Shown here one piece after another: positions 53,183-63,710 of a stretch of 64,000 nucleotides of DNA (positions are counted from its first letter, which is position 1; every line of letters begins with the position of its first letter). Source of the DNA: Capnocytophaga sp. ARDL2 (GTDB lineage Bacteria > Bacteroidota > Bacteroidia > Flavobacteriales > Flavobacteriaceae); contig NZ_CP168034.1 of the NCBI RefSeq assembly GCF_041530365.1, forward strand, positions 1,984,001-2,048,000. The letters are read 5' to 3'. Below the pieces are notes generated by a model that was given only the letters and a program-made list of their open reading frames with translations, had not been told where the DNA came from and searched no databases. A program made the position numbers and the translations under genes.

Positions 53183-53220
53183 AATATCGCCTCATAGGTT
53201 CAATTCTACGAGGCGATATT
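53183..53220. terminator. Bidirectional terminator
   Basis: Stem AATATCGCCTC (53183-53193) with GAGGCGATATT (53210-53220), with extra inner TAG/CTA pairing; between symporter and folC. Confidence 0.85.
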
Positions 53221-53223
53221 ATT

Positions 53224-54441
53224 TTAAACTATTTCCGCAACAACAAAGGTGCTACCACCTACATAAATCATATCGTTGACAGTCGCATATTTTTTGGCAA
53301 TTTCCAAGGCTTGAGCGATACTTTCAAAAGCGTGTACTTCCCTACCCTTTTCCTTTAATTTATGATACAAAATCTGAGCTTCCAATCCACGAGGTACATT
53401 GGGTTTTGAAACCAAATATATTGCATCCTGAGGAAACAAATCGATGATTTTGTCCACATCTTTGTCATTGACCATTCCTATAACAATGTACAATTTTTCG
53501 TAGATCTGTTCCAAAATCTGAGGAATTACTTCTTTCAATCCGTGTTCGTTGTGAGCAGTATCTGCAATAATCAAAGGTCGCTCGTTGAGCTGGTGCCATC
53601 TCCCTAATAGCCCTGTCAAAGCTACTACTTTTTGCAAAGCAGTCTGAATGTGTTGCTCTGTAATGTTAAAATGCTTTTTCAACAATTCGACTGCAACTCT
53701 TGCTGTTTGGATATTGTGTTTTTGATAATTTCCTTTCAAATCTGAAGTGTAATTTTCATCAAATTTGACAGTATCAGCAAAAACAATCGTTGTTTCTACT
53801 TCATTAGCTTTTTTTCTAAAAACATCTTCTGTTTGAGGGTCAGAAACACCGATTACGGCAGGAACATTTGCTTTGATAATCCCAGCTTTTTCAGTAGCAA
53901 TTTCCTCTATCGTTTCACCCAAAATCGCTTGATGGTCTTTTCCAATATTGGTAATTACCGACACCAATGGAGTAATGATATTAGTAGAATCCAATCTTCC
54001 ACCCAATCCCACTTCGATAACCGCAACGTCCACATGTTCTTTAGCAAAATAGTCAAAAGCCAAACCAACAGTCATTTCAAAAAAGCTCAACTTTTGGGCA
54101 ACCATAAATGATTGATGTTTCTCTACAAAATCAACAACAAATTGCTCAGAAATTGGTATCCCATTGATTTTTATTCGTTCGCGGTAATCTTTCAAATGTG
54201 GAGACGTATATAATCCTACTTTGTATCCAGCTTCTTGCAAAATAGCTGCAATCATAGACGAAGTTGAACCTTTACCATTGGTTCCGCCTATGTGTATGCT
54301 CTTGAATTTTTCTTGTGGATGATCTAAATATGCTGCAAATGCCCAAGAATTATCCATTTTTTTTGTATGAGCATTCATTCCAATTGATTGATAAATAGGC
54401 AATTGTAAAAACATCCATTGTACCGTTTCTGTATAATTCAT
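53224..54441 (-). CDS. folC: Bifunctional folylpolyglutamate / dihydrofolate synthase
   Basis: 405 aa. FolC adds glutamates to folates. ATP loop in GGTNGKGSTSSMIAAIL (near 52-68), then EVGLGGRLDSTNI and TNIGKDHQAILG (Mur-ligase type). Length is normal. It shares folate metabolism with fhs at 3525. Single gene, terminator shared with the symporter. Confidence 0.94.
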   Translation of the reverse strand: MNYTETVQWMFLQLPIYQSIGMNAHTKKMDNSWAFAAYLDHPQEKFKSIHIGGTNGKGSTSSMIAAILQEAGYKVGLYTSPHLKDYRERIKINGIPISEQFVVDFVEKHQSFMVAQKLSFFEMTVGLAFDYFAKEHVDVAVIEVGLGGRLDSTNIITPLVSVITNIGKDHQAILGETIEEIATEKAGIIKANVPAVIGVSDPQTEDVFRKKANEVETTIVFADTVKFDENYTSDLKGNYQKHNIQTARVAVELLKKHFNITEQHIQTALQKVVALTGLLGRWHQLNERPLIIADTAHNEHGLKEVIPQILEQIYEKLYIVIGMVNDKDVDKIIDLFPQDAIYLVSKPNVPRGLEAQILYHKLKEKGREVHAFESIAQALEIAKKYATVNDMIYVGGSTFVVAEIV

Positions 54442-54762
54442 TTTTTGATGTAAGCTAATAGTTTTTTTATTTTAGCAAATGTAAAAATTTCCTACAAACA
54501 TTTTATCAAAAATTGTATTTCGGACGTTTGACTGTATAATAAACTGTAATTTATTTATACTAAAACTAATTCTCTTTCAATATATTAAATTTATTTAGTA
54601 AAAATAATTTTATATTATTTAGAATAATTAAAATAATATAGTTACTTTTGCCAAAATTTTTGTTAGAAACCTATAGTTCTTTCACATAAATCTAACAAAT
54701 AAACACAATATATAAGTAAAAATAAATTTTAATTAAAAACTTTTATTAAATAAGAAGATAAA
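54442..54762 (+). other. 321-bp AT-rich intergenic region with a promoter
   Basis: No gene is seen. TACTTTTG at 54643-54650 matches TAnnTTTG, with a TTTAG 20 nt upstream as weak -33. The leader to the receptor would be about 105 nt. No riboswitch or Fur-box sequence was recognised, though a Fur site is expected for a siderophore/iron receptor. Confidence 0.4.
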
Positions 54763-56963
54763 ATGAAAAACAAGTACATTTTAGGACTTATGCTCATGGG
54801 AGCAATTGCTGCAAATGCACAAACACAAGAAAAAGAGGAAAAAAATCATGAAGAATTGGAAGAAATTGTGATTTATTCGCAATTTATCTTTCCTGAAAAA
54901 GACATGAATGAAAAGGCTTCATCAAACTTTTACATCAATACAAAAGAATTGAGAAAATACAATTACACGGATCCAAATCGTGTTTTGATGGGAAAAAATG
55001 GTATATCTGTAATCGAAGAGGACGGTTTTGGTTTGCGTCCGAACATCATTTTGAGAGGTGCATCGTCATATCGTAGTTCATCTATCAACTTGATGGAAGA
55101 TGGAATCTTGGCTGCTCCAGCTCCATATCTGGCTCCAGCAGCGTATTACTTCCCAACAATGGGTAGAATGGCGGGAGTGGAAGTGCTAAAAAGTAGTGGT
55201 CAAATCCTTTACGGCGAAATACTGTGGGAGGAAGCGTAAATTTGATTTCTACTCAAGTTCCTAACTCTTTTGGAGGAACAATCAACCTTGGATATGGTAG
55301 TTTTGATACAAAAAACTTGTTAGTAAATGTTGGTGATCGTATTGGAAAATTTGGATACTTGGTAGAGTATTTCAATGGTTCGTCTGCTGGCTTTAAAACA
55401 TTGCCTGGGAATAAAAACACAGGATTTAACACCAACGACGGAGTAATCAAATTATTGTACGACAATTCGGATGCTGAAATTCCAAACAAATTGCAGTTCA
55501 AATTGCAAACTTCTTCGCAATTGGACAACGAAACTTATTTAGGTCTTACAAAAGAAGACTTCAACAAAGATCCGTACCAACGCTACATCGCTTCAGAATT
55601 GGATTATATGAAAAACCATCATAGACAATATGTGTTGTCGTACGAAATCAAACCTGCGGAAAAATTGTCTTTGAACTTGGATGTGTACCACAACGACTTT
55701 AAACGTAACTGGCACAAATTAAACGACATAAAAGTAGAAGACGGAGACAAAATCGGATTGAGCAAATTGCTAACTTATGACAATGCTACCGACGAAATTG
55801 CCGTTTTGAAAGGTGAATATGAAGGAAAAAACACATTGTATATCCGCAACAACAACCGTTTGTACTATTCGCAAGGTATCCAGTTGAATGGTAATTACCA
55901 ATTGACAGACAACGGTAAATTGCGTTTTGGTACACGCTATCACAGAGAGGAAGAAGACCGTTTCCAATGGGACGACACCTACTCTACTAAAGCCTTGGGA
56001 ATATCATTGAACAAAAAAGGTGAAGGAGGAAGTCATTCAAACAGAATTTCAAATGCAAACGCATCAGCATCGTATGTACAATACCAACACACTTTAGACA
56101 AATGGGTATTGACAGGAGGATTGAGATACGAAAATATTTCGATGAAACAGAAAGACTTTGGAAAAACAGACCCAAAGCGTACGGGTGCTAATGCCAAAGA
56201 AAAATCACACAAAGTAGATGTAATCATTCCTGGATTTTCGGCATTGTACAACTATAGTGACGAAGGTTCAGTGTTTGCAAGTATCCACAAAGGTTTTGCA
56301 CCTCCGGGAATCAACGAAGGACAAAAAGCAGAAAGTAGCTGGAATTACGAATTGGGTACTCGTTACAAAAACGAATTTTGGGATGCTGAGGCAAGTGCTT
56401 ATATCAACAATTACAGCAATATTTTGGGTGCTGATACCAATGCAGTTGGAGGAAATACAGGTCAAGGAGATTTGTTCAACGCAGGAGAAGTGCTGGTAAA
56501 AGGAATCGAATTGTATGGAAAATACACCATCAATGGTAAAAACAGCGAAATCAATTTCCCTATCAGTGTAAATTATACATATTTTGATTCGTCATTCAAA
56601 AAAGACTTTAATTCAACCACTTACGGAAATACATTAAAAGGTGATGCCTTGCCATTTATTCCAAAACACATGTTAACAGTAGAGGCAACAGCAAACTACA
56701 AAGACTTTACTTTTGGAACTATCTGGCGATACAGAGGAGATGTGAGAAACAAAGTAGGACAAGGAGCAATAGCAGAAAAAGATTTGGTGCCAAGTGTATT
56801 GTTGGTTGACGCTGTAGCGAGATACCAAGTTTCGTCAAAAGCCAACTTCTTTGTTACTGCACAAAACTTGTTGGACAAAAAATACTTAGCATCACTCAAC
56901 CCTGCAGGATACAGACCAGGAATGCCATTCTTTGTGTCAGTTGGTACAAATGTTAAGTTTTAA
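54763..56963 (+). pseudogene. FecA-like TonB-dependent receptor, split by a -1 frameshift
   Basis: Two overlapping frames (54763-55239 and 55224-56963) form one receptor. The first has a signal peptide (MKNKYILGLMLMGAIAANAQ) and the plug domain, with RGASSYRSSSINLMEDGILAAPAPY as in FecA-type proteins. The plug then breaks at ...GQILYG: the DNA reads TACGGCGAAATACTG, but GAAAATACTG gives the family motif LYG-ENTVGGSVN. The second frame carries the 22-strand barrel and the typical end (FFVSVGTNVKF). One lost A in a run, near 55218-55222, breaks it; with that base the protein is 733 aa. May be a true null or a sequencing error. Confidence 0.85.
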
Positions 56964-56983
56964 TTTGAAGTAATTTTGCAGAC

Positions 56984-57020
56984 AAAAGACCATTTGATTT
57001 TCTCAAATGGTCTTTTTTTA
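56984..57020 (+). terminator. Intrinsic terminator after the TonB receptor
   Basis: 14-bp stem (56984-56997 with 57003-57016, AAAAGACCATTTGA), 5-nt loop, T-tract. Confidence 0.87.
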
Positions 57021-57057
57021 TTTATCAACATGTATTCAAAATATCAAACAATTTTAC

Positions 57058-57065
57058 TAATTTTG
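57058..57065 (+). promoter_or_regulatory. Candidate -7 box for the dgkA-ftsK run
   Basis: TAATTTTG, 26 bp before the dgkA ATG. Confidence 0.45.
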
Positions 57066-57091
57066 TTGTTTCAATTTTTTAGTAAAAATTC

Positions 57092-57463
57092 ATGCAATCC
57101 AAAGACGGTTTTTTTATTGGTAGAATAAAAAGCATCAAGTATGCTTTCAAAGGTTTTTTTATCTTGATTACCACCGAACATAGCGTCAGAGCACAGTTTT
57201 TTGTGTTGCTGGCTTGTGTGGGATTGGGAATCTATCTACAAATTTCTCCTTATGAATGGATGGCAAAAATCCTTGCCTTTGGGTTGATTTTTACTGCCGA
57301 AAGCCTTAATACCGCTATCGAAGAAATTGCAAATTTTATTCATCCTGAATATCACAAACACATCGGAAAAATCAAAGACATTGCAGCGGGTGCCGTTACC
57401 TTTGCTGCATTGACCACTTTTATCGTATTGTGTTTTATCTATTTACCAAAATTTTTCGCTTAA
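57092..57463 (+). CDS. Diacylglycerol kinase family protein (undecaprenol kinase type)
   Basis: 123 aa with three helices; the active-site segment AESLNTAIEEIANFI is clear. In Gram-positive relatives this family phosphorylates undecaprenol; E. coli DgkA phosphorylates diacylglycerol. The substrate here is open. It ends 6 bp before ftsK and heads the conserved run dgkA-ftsK-lolA-lptF-ribBA. Confidence 0.88.
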   Translation: MQSKDGFFIGRIKSIKYAFKGFFILITTEHSVRAQFFVLLACVGLGIYLQISPYEWMAKILAFGLIFTAESLNTAIEEIANFIHPEYHKHIGKIKDIAAGAVTFAALTTFIVLCFIYLPKFFA

Positions 57464-57469
57464 TCAATT

Positions 57470-59896
57470 ATGAGTAATAAAAAATCTACAGATAAAAAAA
57501 CAACTCCATCTACTGAAAAAGTAAACAACAAAAAACGCATACTTTTTAGCATTAGTGCTATCTGTATGCTCACCTCTATTGCTTTTTTGCTGAGTTTTAC
57601 TTCGTATTTCTTTACAGGAGAATATGACCAAACTACTATTGATTCATTCAATGACCGTGAGGTTACTACCGAAAATTGGTTAGGCAAAATCGGTGCCTAT
57701 CTATCACATACTTTTATCTTTAAAGGGTTTGGAATCGCCTCATTTCTTTTTGTGAAAATATTCGCAGCCTTTGGTTTTTGGTTTGCTGATAAAATGAGTA
57801 CTTCTAAATTGCGTGCCTGGTTGTTTTGGGATTTATTTGCTTTATTTACTTTGACAATTTCTTTGGGTACTTTTGGAAAAAATTATCCTTATTTAGGCGG
57901 AGTTACTGGTCATGAAATATATTTGTTTTTGGAACATTACATTGGAAAAATCGGAACACTGTTCTTAGTAATGTTTTTAGTAGTATTTTTCTTGGTTTTC
58001 AGAATCAAACTTTCACCAGCAAAATTTACATCCATTGTAGATAGTAGCAAAGAAAAAATCAATCAGACAATTGCTACATCAAAAGAAATCTTCAAAGAAA
58101 GTCAAGAGAGGATGGTAAAAGAAGGTGAAATTGTTGCAGAAAAACCATCTACTACTCCTCAAAAAGTTGAACAACCATTTATTGTTGATACTCCAGCTTT
58201 TGACCAAGTAGAATTTGCACCAATAGAAACAAAAGTAGAAGAAAAAGAACCAATATCTACTTCAATTTCTATCGAAAATACTTCAGTTGAAAACACTACT
58301 CCAATCATAGAAACAGACGATTTCATTGTAGAACAAGCAGTGGAAGAACCTGTTATTGAAGAAAATTTGGCTGCAAAATTGGTTGAAGATTTTGGAGAAT
58401 TTGACCCTACTTTGGATTTGGCCAACTTCAAATTTCCTACACCAGAATTGTTAATAGAACATTCCTCAGGAGGAATTACCATCAACCAAGCCGAATTGGA
58501 AGAAAATAAAAACCAAATCGTAAAAACACTCAACAACTACAAAATCGGAATTGATAAAATCAAAGCAACGGTAGGACCTACTGTAACGCTGTATGAAATC
58601 ATACCGGAAGCAGGAGTTCGTATTTCCAAAATAAAGAGTTTGGAAGACGATATCGCCTTGTCATTGGCTGCATTGGGTATCCGTATCATTGCTCCTATTC
58701 CTGGAAAAGGTACGATTGGTATCGAGGTACCTAATACGCAACCTACTGTTGTATCTATGCGTAGTTTGATTACTTCACCAAAATTCCAAAATGCCGAAAT
58801 GGAATTGCCTATCGCATTAGGTAAAACCATTTCCAACGAAACTTTTGTAGTGGATTTAGCAAAAATGCCTCACTTGTTGATGGCGGGTGCTACGGGACAA
58901 GGTAAATCTGTCGGATTGAATGCTGTATTAACTTCGCTTTTGTACAAAAAACATCCAGCGGAAGTAAAATTCGTTTTGGTTGACCCGAAAAAAGTAGAAT
59001 TGACCTTGTTTAACAAAATCGAACGACACTATTTGGCAAAATTACCAGATACCGAAGATGCGATCATCACCGACAATACAAAGGTAATCAACACTTTGAA
59101 CTCATTATGTATCGAAATGGACAACCGTTATTCTTTGTTGAAAGACGCTATGGTTCGTAACATCAAAGAATACAACCAAAAATTCAAACAGAGAAAGCTC
59201 AACCCAAACAATGGACATAGATTTTTGCCATACATCGTATTGGTAGTCGATGAGTTTGCCGACTTGATTATGACCGCAGGAAAAGAAGTAGAAACTCCAA
59301 TCGCACGATTGGCACAGTTGGCTCGTGCAATTGGTATTCACTTGATTATCGCTACGCAAAGACCATCGGTAAATGTAATAACGGGTATCATCAAAGCCAA
59401 TTTCCCTGCGAGAATAGCGTTTAGAGTATCTTCAAAAATCGACTCAAGAACTATTTTGGATGGACCAGGTGCTGACCAATTGATAGGTCGTGGAGACTTG
59501 CTTTACACTCAAGGAAACGATATGATTCGTGTGCAATGTGCCTTTGTTGACACACCAGAAGTAGAAAAAATCACAGAGTTTATTGGTTCGCAAAAGGCAT
59601 ACTCAGATGCATATTTATTACCAGAATATGTAGGAGAAGAGAGTGGCACAGCTCTTGATATTGATATATCCGAACGCGACAGTCTATTCAGAGAAGCAGC
59701 CGAAATCGTTGTAACTAATCAGCAAGGTTCGGCTTCGCTCTTGCAACGAAAACTAAAATTGGGCTACAACCGTGCCGGTCGATTGATTGATCAATTAGAA
59801 GCAGCAGGAATTGTAGGACCTTTTGAAGGAAGTAAAGCAAGAACTGTAAACTTTACAGATTTGACGAGTTTGCAGAGTTTTTTAGATAATGAATAA
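57470..59896 (+). CDS. ftsK: DNA translocase FtsK
   Basis: 808 aa. Four N-terminal membrane helices (~25-180), an acidic Ser/Thr/Glu-rich linker (~200-330), then the RecA-like motor with Walker A GATGQGKSVG (~475) and Walker B YIVLVVDEFADL (~585), and the DNA-reading gamma domain at the C-terminus (LLQRKLKLGYNRAGRLIDQLE). FtsK pumps chromosome termini at the septum. Its last 8 bp overlap an alternative start of the next gene. Confidence 0.96.
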   Translation: MSNKKSTDKKTTPSTEKVNNKKRILFSISAICMLTSIAFLLSFTSYFFTGEYDQTTIDSFNDREVTTENWLGKIGAYLSHTFIFKGFGIASFLFVKIFAAFGFWFADKMSTSKLRAWLFWDLFALFTLTISLGTFGKNYPYLGGVTGHEIYLFLEHYIGKIGTLFLVMFLVVFFLVFRIKLSPAKFTSIVDSSKEKINQTIATSKEIFKESQERMVKEGEIVAEKPSTTPQKVEQPFIVDTPAFDQVEFAPIETKVEEKEPISTSISIENTSVENTTPIIETDDFIVEQAVEEPVIEENLAAKLVEDFGEFDPTLDLANFKFPTPELLIEHSSGGITINQAELEENKNQIVKTLNNYKIGIDKIKATVGPTVTLYEIIPEAGVRISKIKSLEDDIALSLAALGIRIIAPIPGKGTIGIEVPNTQPTVVSMRSLITSPKFQNAEMELPIALGKTISNETFVVDLAKMPHLLMAGATGQGKSVGLNAVLTSLLYKKHPAEVKFVLVDPKKVELTLFNKIERHYLAKLPDTEDAIITDNTKVINTLNSLCIEMDNRYSLLKDAMVRNIKEYNQKFKQRKLNPNNGHRFLPYIVLVVDEFADLIMTAGKEVETPIARLAQLARAIGIHLIIATQRPSVNVITGIIKANFPARIAFRVSSKIDSRTILDGPGADQLIGRGDLLYTQGNDMIRVQCAFVDTPEVEKITEFIGSQKAYSDAYLLPEYVGEESGTALDIDISERDSLFREAAEIVVTNQQGSASLLQRKLKLGYNRAGRLIDQLEAAGIVGPFEGSKARTVNFTDLTSLQSFLDNE

Positions 59897-59906
59897 CACA
59901 ACAACT

Positions 59907-60521
59907 ATGAAAAAAATCATCTTATTATTTGCATTATTAGCGACAACAACCCTTTCATTTGCTCAAAACAATGCTAAAAAATTATTGGACGAGGCAATCG
60001 AAACCATCAAAAAACAACCAAAATTTTCGGCAAATTTTTCAGTTTCTATCAATGGGAAAAATCACAACGGTTCACTCGATGTGGACAATCAGAAATATGT
60101 TATCAAATTGATGGGAATTACGCAATTGTACGACGGAAACAAAACCTATCATATTAGCCCATCAGATGAAGAAGTAACTATTTCAAAAAGCAAAGCAGCA
60201 AGTGATTACAATTTGGCAAATCTCTTGACCATGTATCAAAAAGGGTTTACCTATACAATGGATACTAAAAAAACGGAAAACAAACGCAATATTCAATACA
60301 TAAAACTCGTTCCAACGGATAAAAACAACGCCTTTAAAGAAATTGTTTTAGGTATTGATACACAAAATAAACAGTTGTACAAAAAAACAGATGTGTTGAA
60401 AAATGGAACTAAAACTACTTTAACCATTCAATCGTTTAATGTTTATCCAAAATTTTCAAAAACACATTTTACATTCAACAAATCGGCTTATAGCAGTTAT
60501 TTCTTTAATGAAATAGATTGA
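59907..60521 (+). CDS. LolA-like outer-membrane lipoprotein carrier
   Basis: 204 aa from the ATG at 59907, which gives a signal peptide (MKKIILLFALLATTTLSFAQ); an ATG at 59889 overlaps the ftsK stop and would add six residues, so start choice is uncertain. The rest is a LolA/LolB-like beta fold (FSANFSVSINGKNHNGSLDV, GIDTQNKQLYKKTDVLKNG). LolA ferries lipoproteins across the periplasm. Its place between ftsK and an LptF-type gene is typical of the phylum. Confidence 0.8.
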   Translation: MKKIILLFALLATTTLSFAQNNAKKLLDEAIETIKKQPKFSANFSVSINGKNHNGSLDVDNQKYVIKLMGITQLYDGNKTYHISPSDEEVTISKSKAASDYNLANLLTMYQKGFTYTMDTKKTENKRNIQYIKLVPTDKNNAFKEIVLGIDTQNKQLYKKTDVLKNGTKTTLTIQSFNVYPKFSKTHFTFNKSAYSSYFFNEID

Positions 60522-60562
60522 TTTGTGAGTAATTAGAAAGCAGTAAAGAGTAAATAGAAATT

Positions 60563-60587
60563 AAAGAGGGAGATTTTTCTCCCTTTA
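60563..60587 (+). terminator. Weak hairpin after lolA
   Basis: GGGAGA (60568-60573) pairs with TCTCCC (60578-60583), with flanking A-T pairs and no strong T-tract. A weak terminator at most. Confidence 0.4.
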
Positions 60588-60699
60588 AACATACATTACA
60601 TAAATGAACAAAGACATCATCACGCATACTGAATGGATTGAAAATTGGCATTCAAACAAAATTATGTTTCTTTAAGGGCATTAAACATCACCTCCTATG

Positions 60700-60717
60700 T
60701 TTTATTAATTAATAAAA
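60700..60717. repeat. 18-bp perfect palindrome upstream of lptF
   Basis: TTTTATTAATTAATAAAA equals its own reverse complement and ends 9 bp before the GTG start. It could bind a dimeric regulator, though AT-rich DNA yields such palindromes by chance. Confidence 0.35.
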
Positions 60718-60726
60718 TGTTTCCTT

Positions 60727-62163
60727 GTGAAAATCATAGATAAATACATTTTAAAAACATTCACCAAAATTTTCTTATCGGTCTTTGGCATCCTGTATTT
60801 CATTTTTATTTTACAGGCGGTATGGTTGTTTGTCGGTGAATTTGCAGGAAAGGATTTGGACGGTTGGATCATCGTACAATTCCTTTTTTACTATTCTCCC
60901 AATATGATTCCAATGGTATTGCCATTGACGGTACTTTTGGCTTCTATCATGAGTTTTGGAGAACTCTCAGAACATTATGAATTTGCCGCAATGAAATCAG
61001 CTGGTGTTTCACTTCAAAGAGCTTTAAGACCATTGTTTTTTATGATGATAGGTCTTAGTATTCTTTCATTTTGGTTTACTAATAATGTAGCTCCGAGGGC
61101 AGAATTCAAATCTCAAAACATCAAACAAGAAATCATTCATACCAAACCTGCCATGGCTATTACTGCAGGTCTTTTCAACGATGTGGGTAATATGAACATT
61201 CGCGTGGAAAAGAAAACCGGCGATAGAGGACAATACCTCGATCAAGTAACCATGCATCTCAAAAACGATAATGGTATGACCAACTCTACCGTTATCAAAG
61301 CAGACAGTGGAGTGATTACAACCTACGAAAACATTCAGCTTTTGAAATTGAAATTGCTCAATGGTACCTATTATGAAGATGTAAAGGAGAAATCATATTC
61401 TAACAGGATTTATCCTCATGCAAAAGCAACTTTTGACACTTATACCATCAATGTGGACTTGTCAAAACTAAACAACAAGCAAGAATTGGAAGAAATTAAC
61501 AATACTGCAAAAATGATGAATATCAACCAATTAGTAAAAACAATTGATTCTTTAAAAATTGAAAAATCAAATGAAGAAGAATCTTTTATTGTAAACAATA
61601 ATTCGATGTTGTTTAGAAAATATTCAAAACGAGAAATTGTAGAAGTACAAGATACACTTTCTAATCGATTGGATTTATACAAACCAAGAGAAAAAGCAAA
61701 TATTTTACGAAATGCACTTTCAACCACTGAAAGTATGTTTTCCTCTTTGCAAAACAATACAGTATATACCGACGAATTGCAAAAAAACATCAACAGACAT
61801 TGGATTATTTTCAACGAAAAATTTGTCATAGCTTTTTCTTGCATTCTTATGTTTTTTATCGGAGCACCTTTAGGAGCTATTATTAGAAAAGGTGGTGTGG
61901 GATTGCCTATGATTTTAGCTATTTTGATTTTTATCATTTTCCATTTCATCAATACCTTTGGAAGAAAAGTAGCTCAAGAAAATGGAATGAATCCCTTCTT
62001 AGGAGCGTGGCTTTCTACATTAATTTTGTTACCTTTGGCGTTTTTTAACACCTATAAAGCAGCAAAAGATAGAGGAATCAACAGTTTGGACAACACCCTC
62101 TACCCTGTTACACAATTTATCAAAAAACACATTAAGAAATTAAAAAAACAAAAAGATGTCTGA
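60727..62163 (+). CDS. LptF/LptG family lipopolysaccharide transport permease
   Basis: 478 aa starting with GTG ([19 protein letters not shown]), the standard LptF/G opening; no ATG lies nearby in frame. Six membrane helices in two groups (residues ~12-130 and ~370-455) flank a large periplasmic domain, as in LptF and LptG, which with LptB extract lipopolysaccharide from the inner membrane. The 3' end overlaps ribBA by 8 bp. Confidence 0.88.
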   Translation: MKIIDKYILKTFTKIFLSVFGILYFIFILQAVWLFVGEFAGKDLDGWIIVQFLFYYSPNMIPMVLPLTVLLASIMSFGELSEHYEFAAMKSAGVSLQRALRPLFFMMIGLSILSFWFTNNVAPRAEFKSQNIKQEIIHTKPAMAITAGLFNDVGNMNIRVEKKTGDRGQYLDQVTMHLKNDNGMTNSTVIKADSGVITTYENIQLLKLKLLNGTYYEDVKEKSYSNRIYPHAKATFDTYTINVDLSKLNNKQELEEINNTAKMMNINQLVKTIDSLKIEKSNEEESFIVNNNSMLFRKYSKREIVEVQDTLSNRLDLYKPREKANILRNALSTTESMFSSLQNNTVYTDELQKNINRHWIIFNEKFVIAFSCILMFFIGAPLGAIIRKGGVGLPMILAILIFIIFHFINTFGRKVAQENGMNPFLGAWLSTLILLPLAFFNTYKAAKDRGINSLDNTLYPVTQFIKKHIKKLKKQKDV

Positions 62164-63295
62164 AATAAAATTAAATACCATAGAAGAAGCCATTGAAGAT
62201 ATTCGCAATGGGAAAATCATCATCGTAGTGGACGACGAAGACCGTGAAAATGAAGGAGATTTTGTAGCTGCAGCTGAAAAAGTTACTCCAGAAATGATCA
62301 ATTTTATGGCAACGCACGGACGCGGATTGATTTGTGCTCCACTCACGCAAAAACGCTGCGAAGAGTTGGACTTGCAACCTATGGTTCACAACAATACAGT
62401 ATTGCACCAAACAGCTTTTACAGTTTCTATCGACTTGATTGGTCATGGGTGTACAACGGGAATTTCTACTTACGACCGAGCAAAAACCATCGAGGCATTG
62501 ACCAAAGACGAAACCAAACCAGAAGATTTGGGTCGCCCTGGGCACATTTTCCCTTTGATTGCCAAAGAAGGAGGCGTATTGCGTAGAACAGGACACACCG
62601 AAGCATCGGTGGATTTGGCTCGTTTAGCAGGTTTAAACCCAGCGGGAATTTTGGTTGAAATTCTAAACGAAGATGGTACAATGGCTCGCTTGCCACAATT
62701 GGTGGAAGTGGCTAAAAAATTTGATATGAAATTGATTTCTATCGAGGATTTGGTAGCCTACCGAATGAAACACGACAGTTTGATTCAAAAGAAATTGGAT
62801 TTTGACATTCAGACAAAATTTGGCTTATACCGATTAAAAGCCTATCAACAAATTGATAATCAACAGATGCACATTGCTCTAACCAAGGGAACATGGAATA
62901 CAGGCGAATCGGTTTTGACTCGTATCAGCTCAACGAATGCCAACAACGACATTTTAGATTTATTGGCAAATCAATCTGCGGATGAAAAATTAAACGCAAT
63001 GTTTAGTGCCATTGAAAACGAAGGCAGAGGAGCGATTGTTTTCATCAATCAAGAAAATCCAACCATTGGATTGCTCAAACGCTTAGAAGAATTGAAAAAT
63101 CTACAAGTAGAACAACCAAATGAAATCATTGCACCACCAAAAGTGGCAATAGACAGTAAAGATTTTGGAATTGGGGCACAGATTTTACACGAATTGAATA
63201 TTTCTAAAATCAAATTGATGACTAATTCTTGGCAAAGCAAACGCGTAGGAATCGTAGGTTACGGTTTGGAAATTACGGAATATGTAAAATATTAA
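62156..63295 (+). CDS. ribBA: 3,4-dihydroxy-2-butanone-4-phosphate synthase with degenerate GTP cyclohydrolase II domain
   Basis: 379 aa. RibB (residues 1-~205) is complete: [11 protein letters not shown] near residue 24, [24 protein letters not shown] and [14 protein letters not shown]. The C-terminal half is homologous to GTP cyclohydrolase II, but no CxxxC..C zinc cluster (the usual CLTGD..RCDCG) is visible, so it probably cannot open GTP. Riboflavin synthesis then needs a separate RibA elsewhere. The 5' end overlaps lptF by 8 bp. Confidence 0.9.
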   Translation: MSEIKLNTIEEAIEDIRNGKIIIVVDDEDRENEGDFVAAAEKVTPEMINFMATHGRGLICAPLTQKRCEELDLQPMVHNNTVLHQTAFTVSIDLIGHGCTTGISTYDRAKTIEALTKDETKPEDLGRPGHIFPLIAKEGGVLRRTGHTEASVDLARLAGLNPAGILVEILNEDGTMARLPQLVEVAKKFDMKLISIEDLVAYRMKHDSLIQKKLDFDIQTKFGLYRLKAYQQIDNQQMHIALTKGTWNTGESVLTRISSTNANNDILDLLANQSADEKLNAMFSAIENEGRGAIVFINQENPTIGLLKRLEELKNLQVEQPNEIIAPPKVAIDSKDFGIGAQILHELNISKIKLMTNSWQSKRVGIVGYGLEITEYVKY

Positions 63296-63406
63296 CGTAT
63301 ATCTGTTCTAATTGCATTTTACTCTAAAAAATGTTTTCTTTTATTCAAAAATTCGCAATTGAAATTCAATAGTTTAAAAAATAATTCGATTTTTTATTAA
63401 AAATTA

Positions 63407-63438
63407 TTTGGAAGATTAAAAAAAGTATTATACTTTTG
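63407..63438 (+). promoter_or_regulatory. Bacteroidota promoter for the tRNA pair
   Basis: TTTG at 63407-63410, 20-nt spacer, TACTTTTG at 63431-63438; about 50 bp before tRNA-Ser. Confidence 0.78.
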
Positions 63439-63488
63439 CACCACGATAATTCAGAAAGGCATTTGCTAAGTAAGATATCATATCGACT

Positions 63489-63573
63489 GGAGAAATGGCA
63501 GAGTGGTCGAATGCGGCGGTCTTGAAAACCGTTGACTGTAACAGGTCCGGGGGTTCGAATCCCTCTTTCTCCG
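63489..63573 (+). tRNA. tRNA-Ser (anticodon UGA)
   Basis: 85 nt with a long variable arm. The acceptor GGAGAAA (63489-63495) pairs with TTTCTCC (63566-63572) and the discriminator is G. The anticodon loop CTTGAAA has TGA at 63523-63525, reading UCN serine codons. The T arm GGTTCGAATCC is canonical. No CCA is encoded. Confidence 0.93.
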
Positions 63574-63586
63574 CAAAAAATAGGCT

Positions 63587-63667
63587 GGGGAGATACTCAA
63601 GCGGCCAACGAGGACGGACTGTAAATCCGTTGGGAAACCTTCGCAGGTTCGAATCCTGCTCTCCCCA
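63587..63667 (+). tRNA. tRNA-Tyr (anticodon GUA)
   Basis: 81 nt. The acceptor GGGGAGA (63587-63593) pairs with TCTCCCC (63660-63666) with discriminator A. The anticodon GTA is at 63621-63623. A long variable arm and the T arm AGGTTCGAATCCT are clear. It lies 13 bp after tRNA-Ser in the same transcript. Confidence 0.93.
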
Positions 63668-63668
63668 C

Positions 63669-63704
63669 AAAACTGTTGAAAATATTCAACAGTTTTTTTT
63701 TATA
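63669..63704 (+). terminator. Terminator after the tRNAs
   Basis: 12-bp stem (63669-63680 with 63685-63696, AAAACTGTTGAA), loop AATA, long T-tract. Confidence 0.88.
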
Positions 63705-63710
63705 TAAACA

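Noticed and set aside
60604..60675. 23-aa frame MNKDIITHTEWIENWHSNK... between lolA and lptF
   Set aside because: Too short, no promoter of its own, and nothing recognisable; may be a remnant but cannot be supported.
61440..61952. 170-aa open frame on the minus strand inside the LptF gene
   Set aside because: Fully antisense to a well-supported permease; it arises from the hydrophobic codon pattern and has no recognisable domain or promoter.
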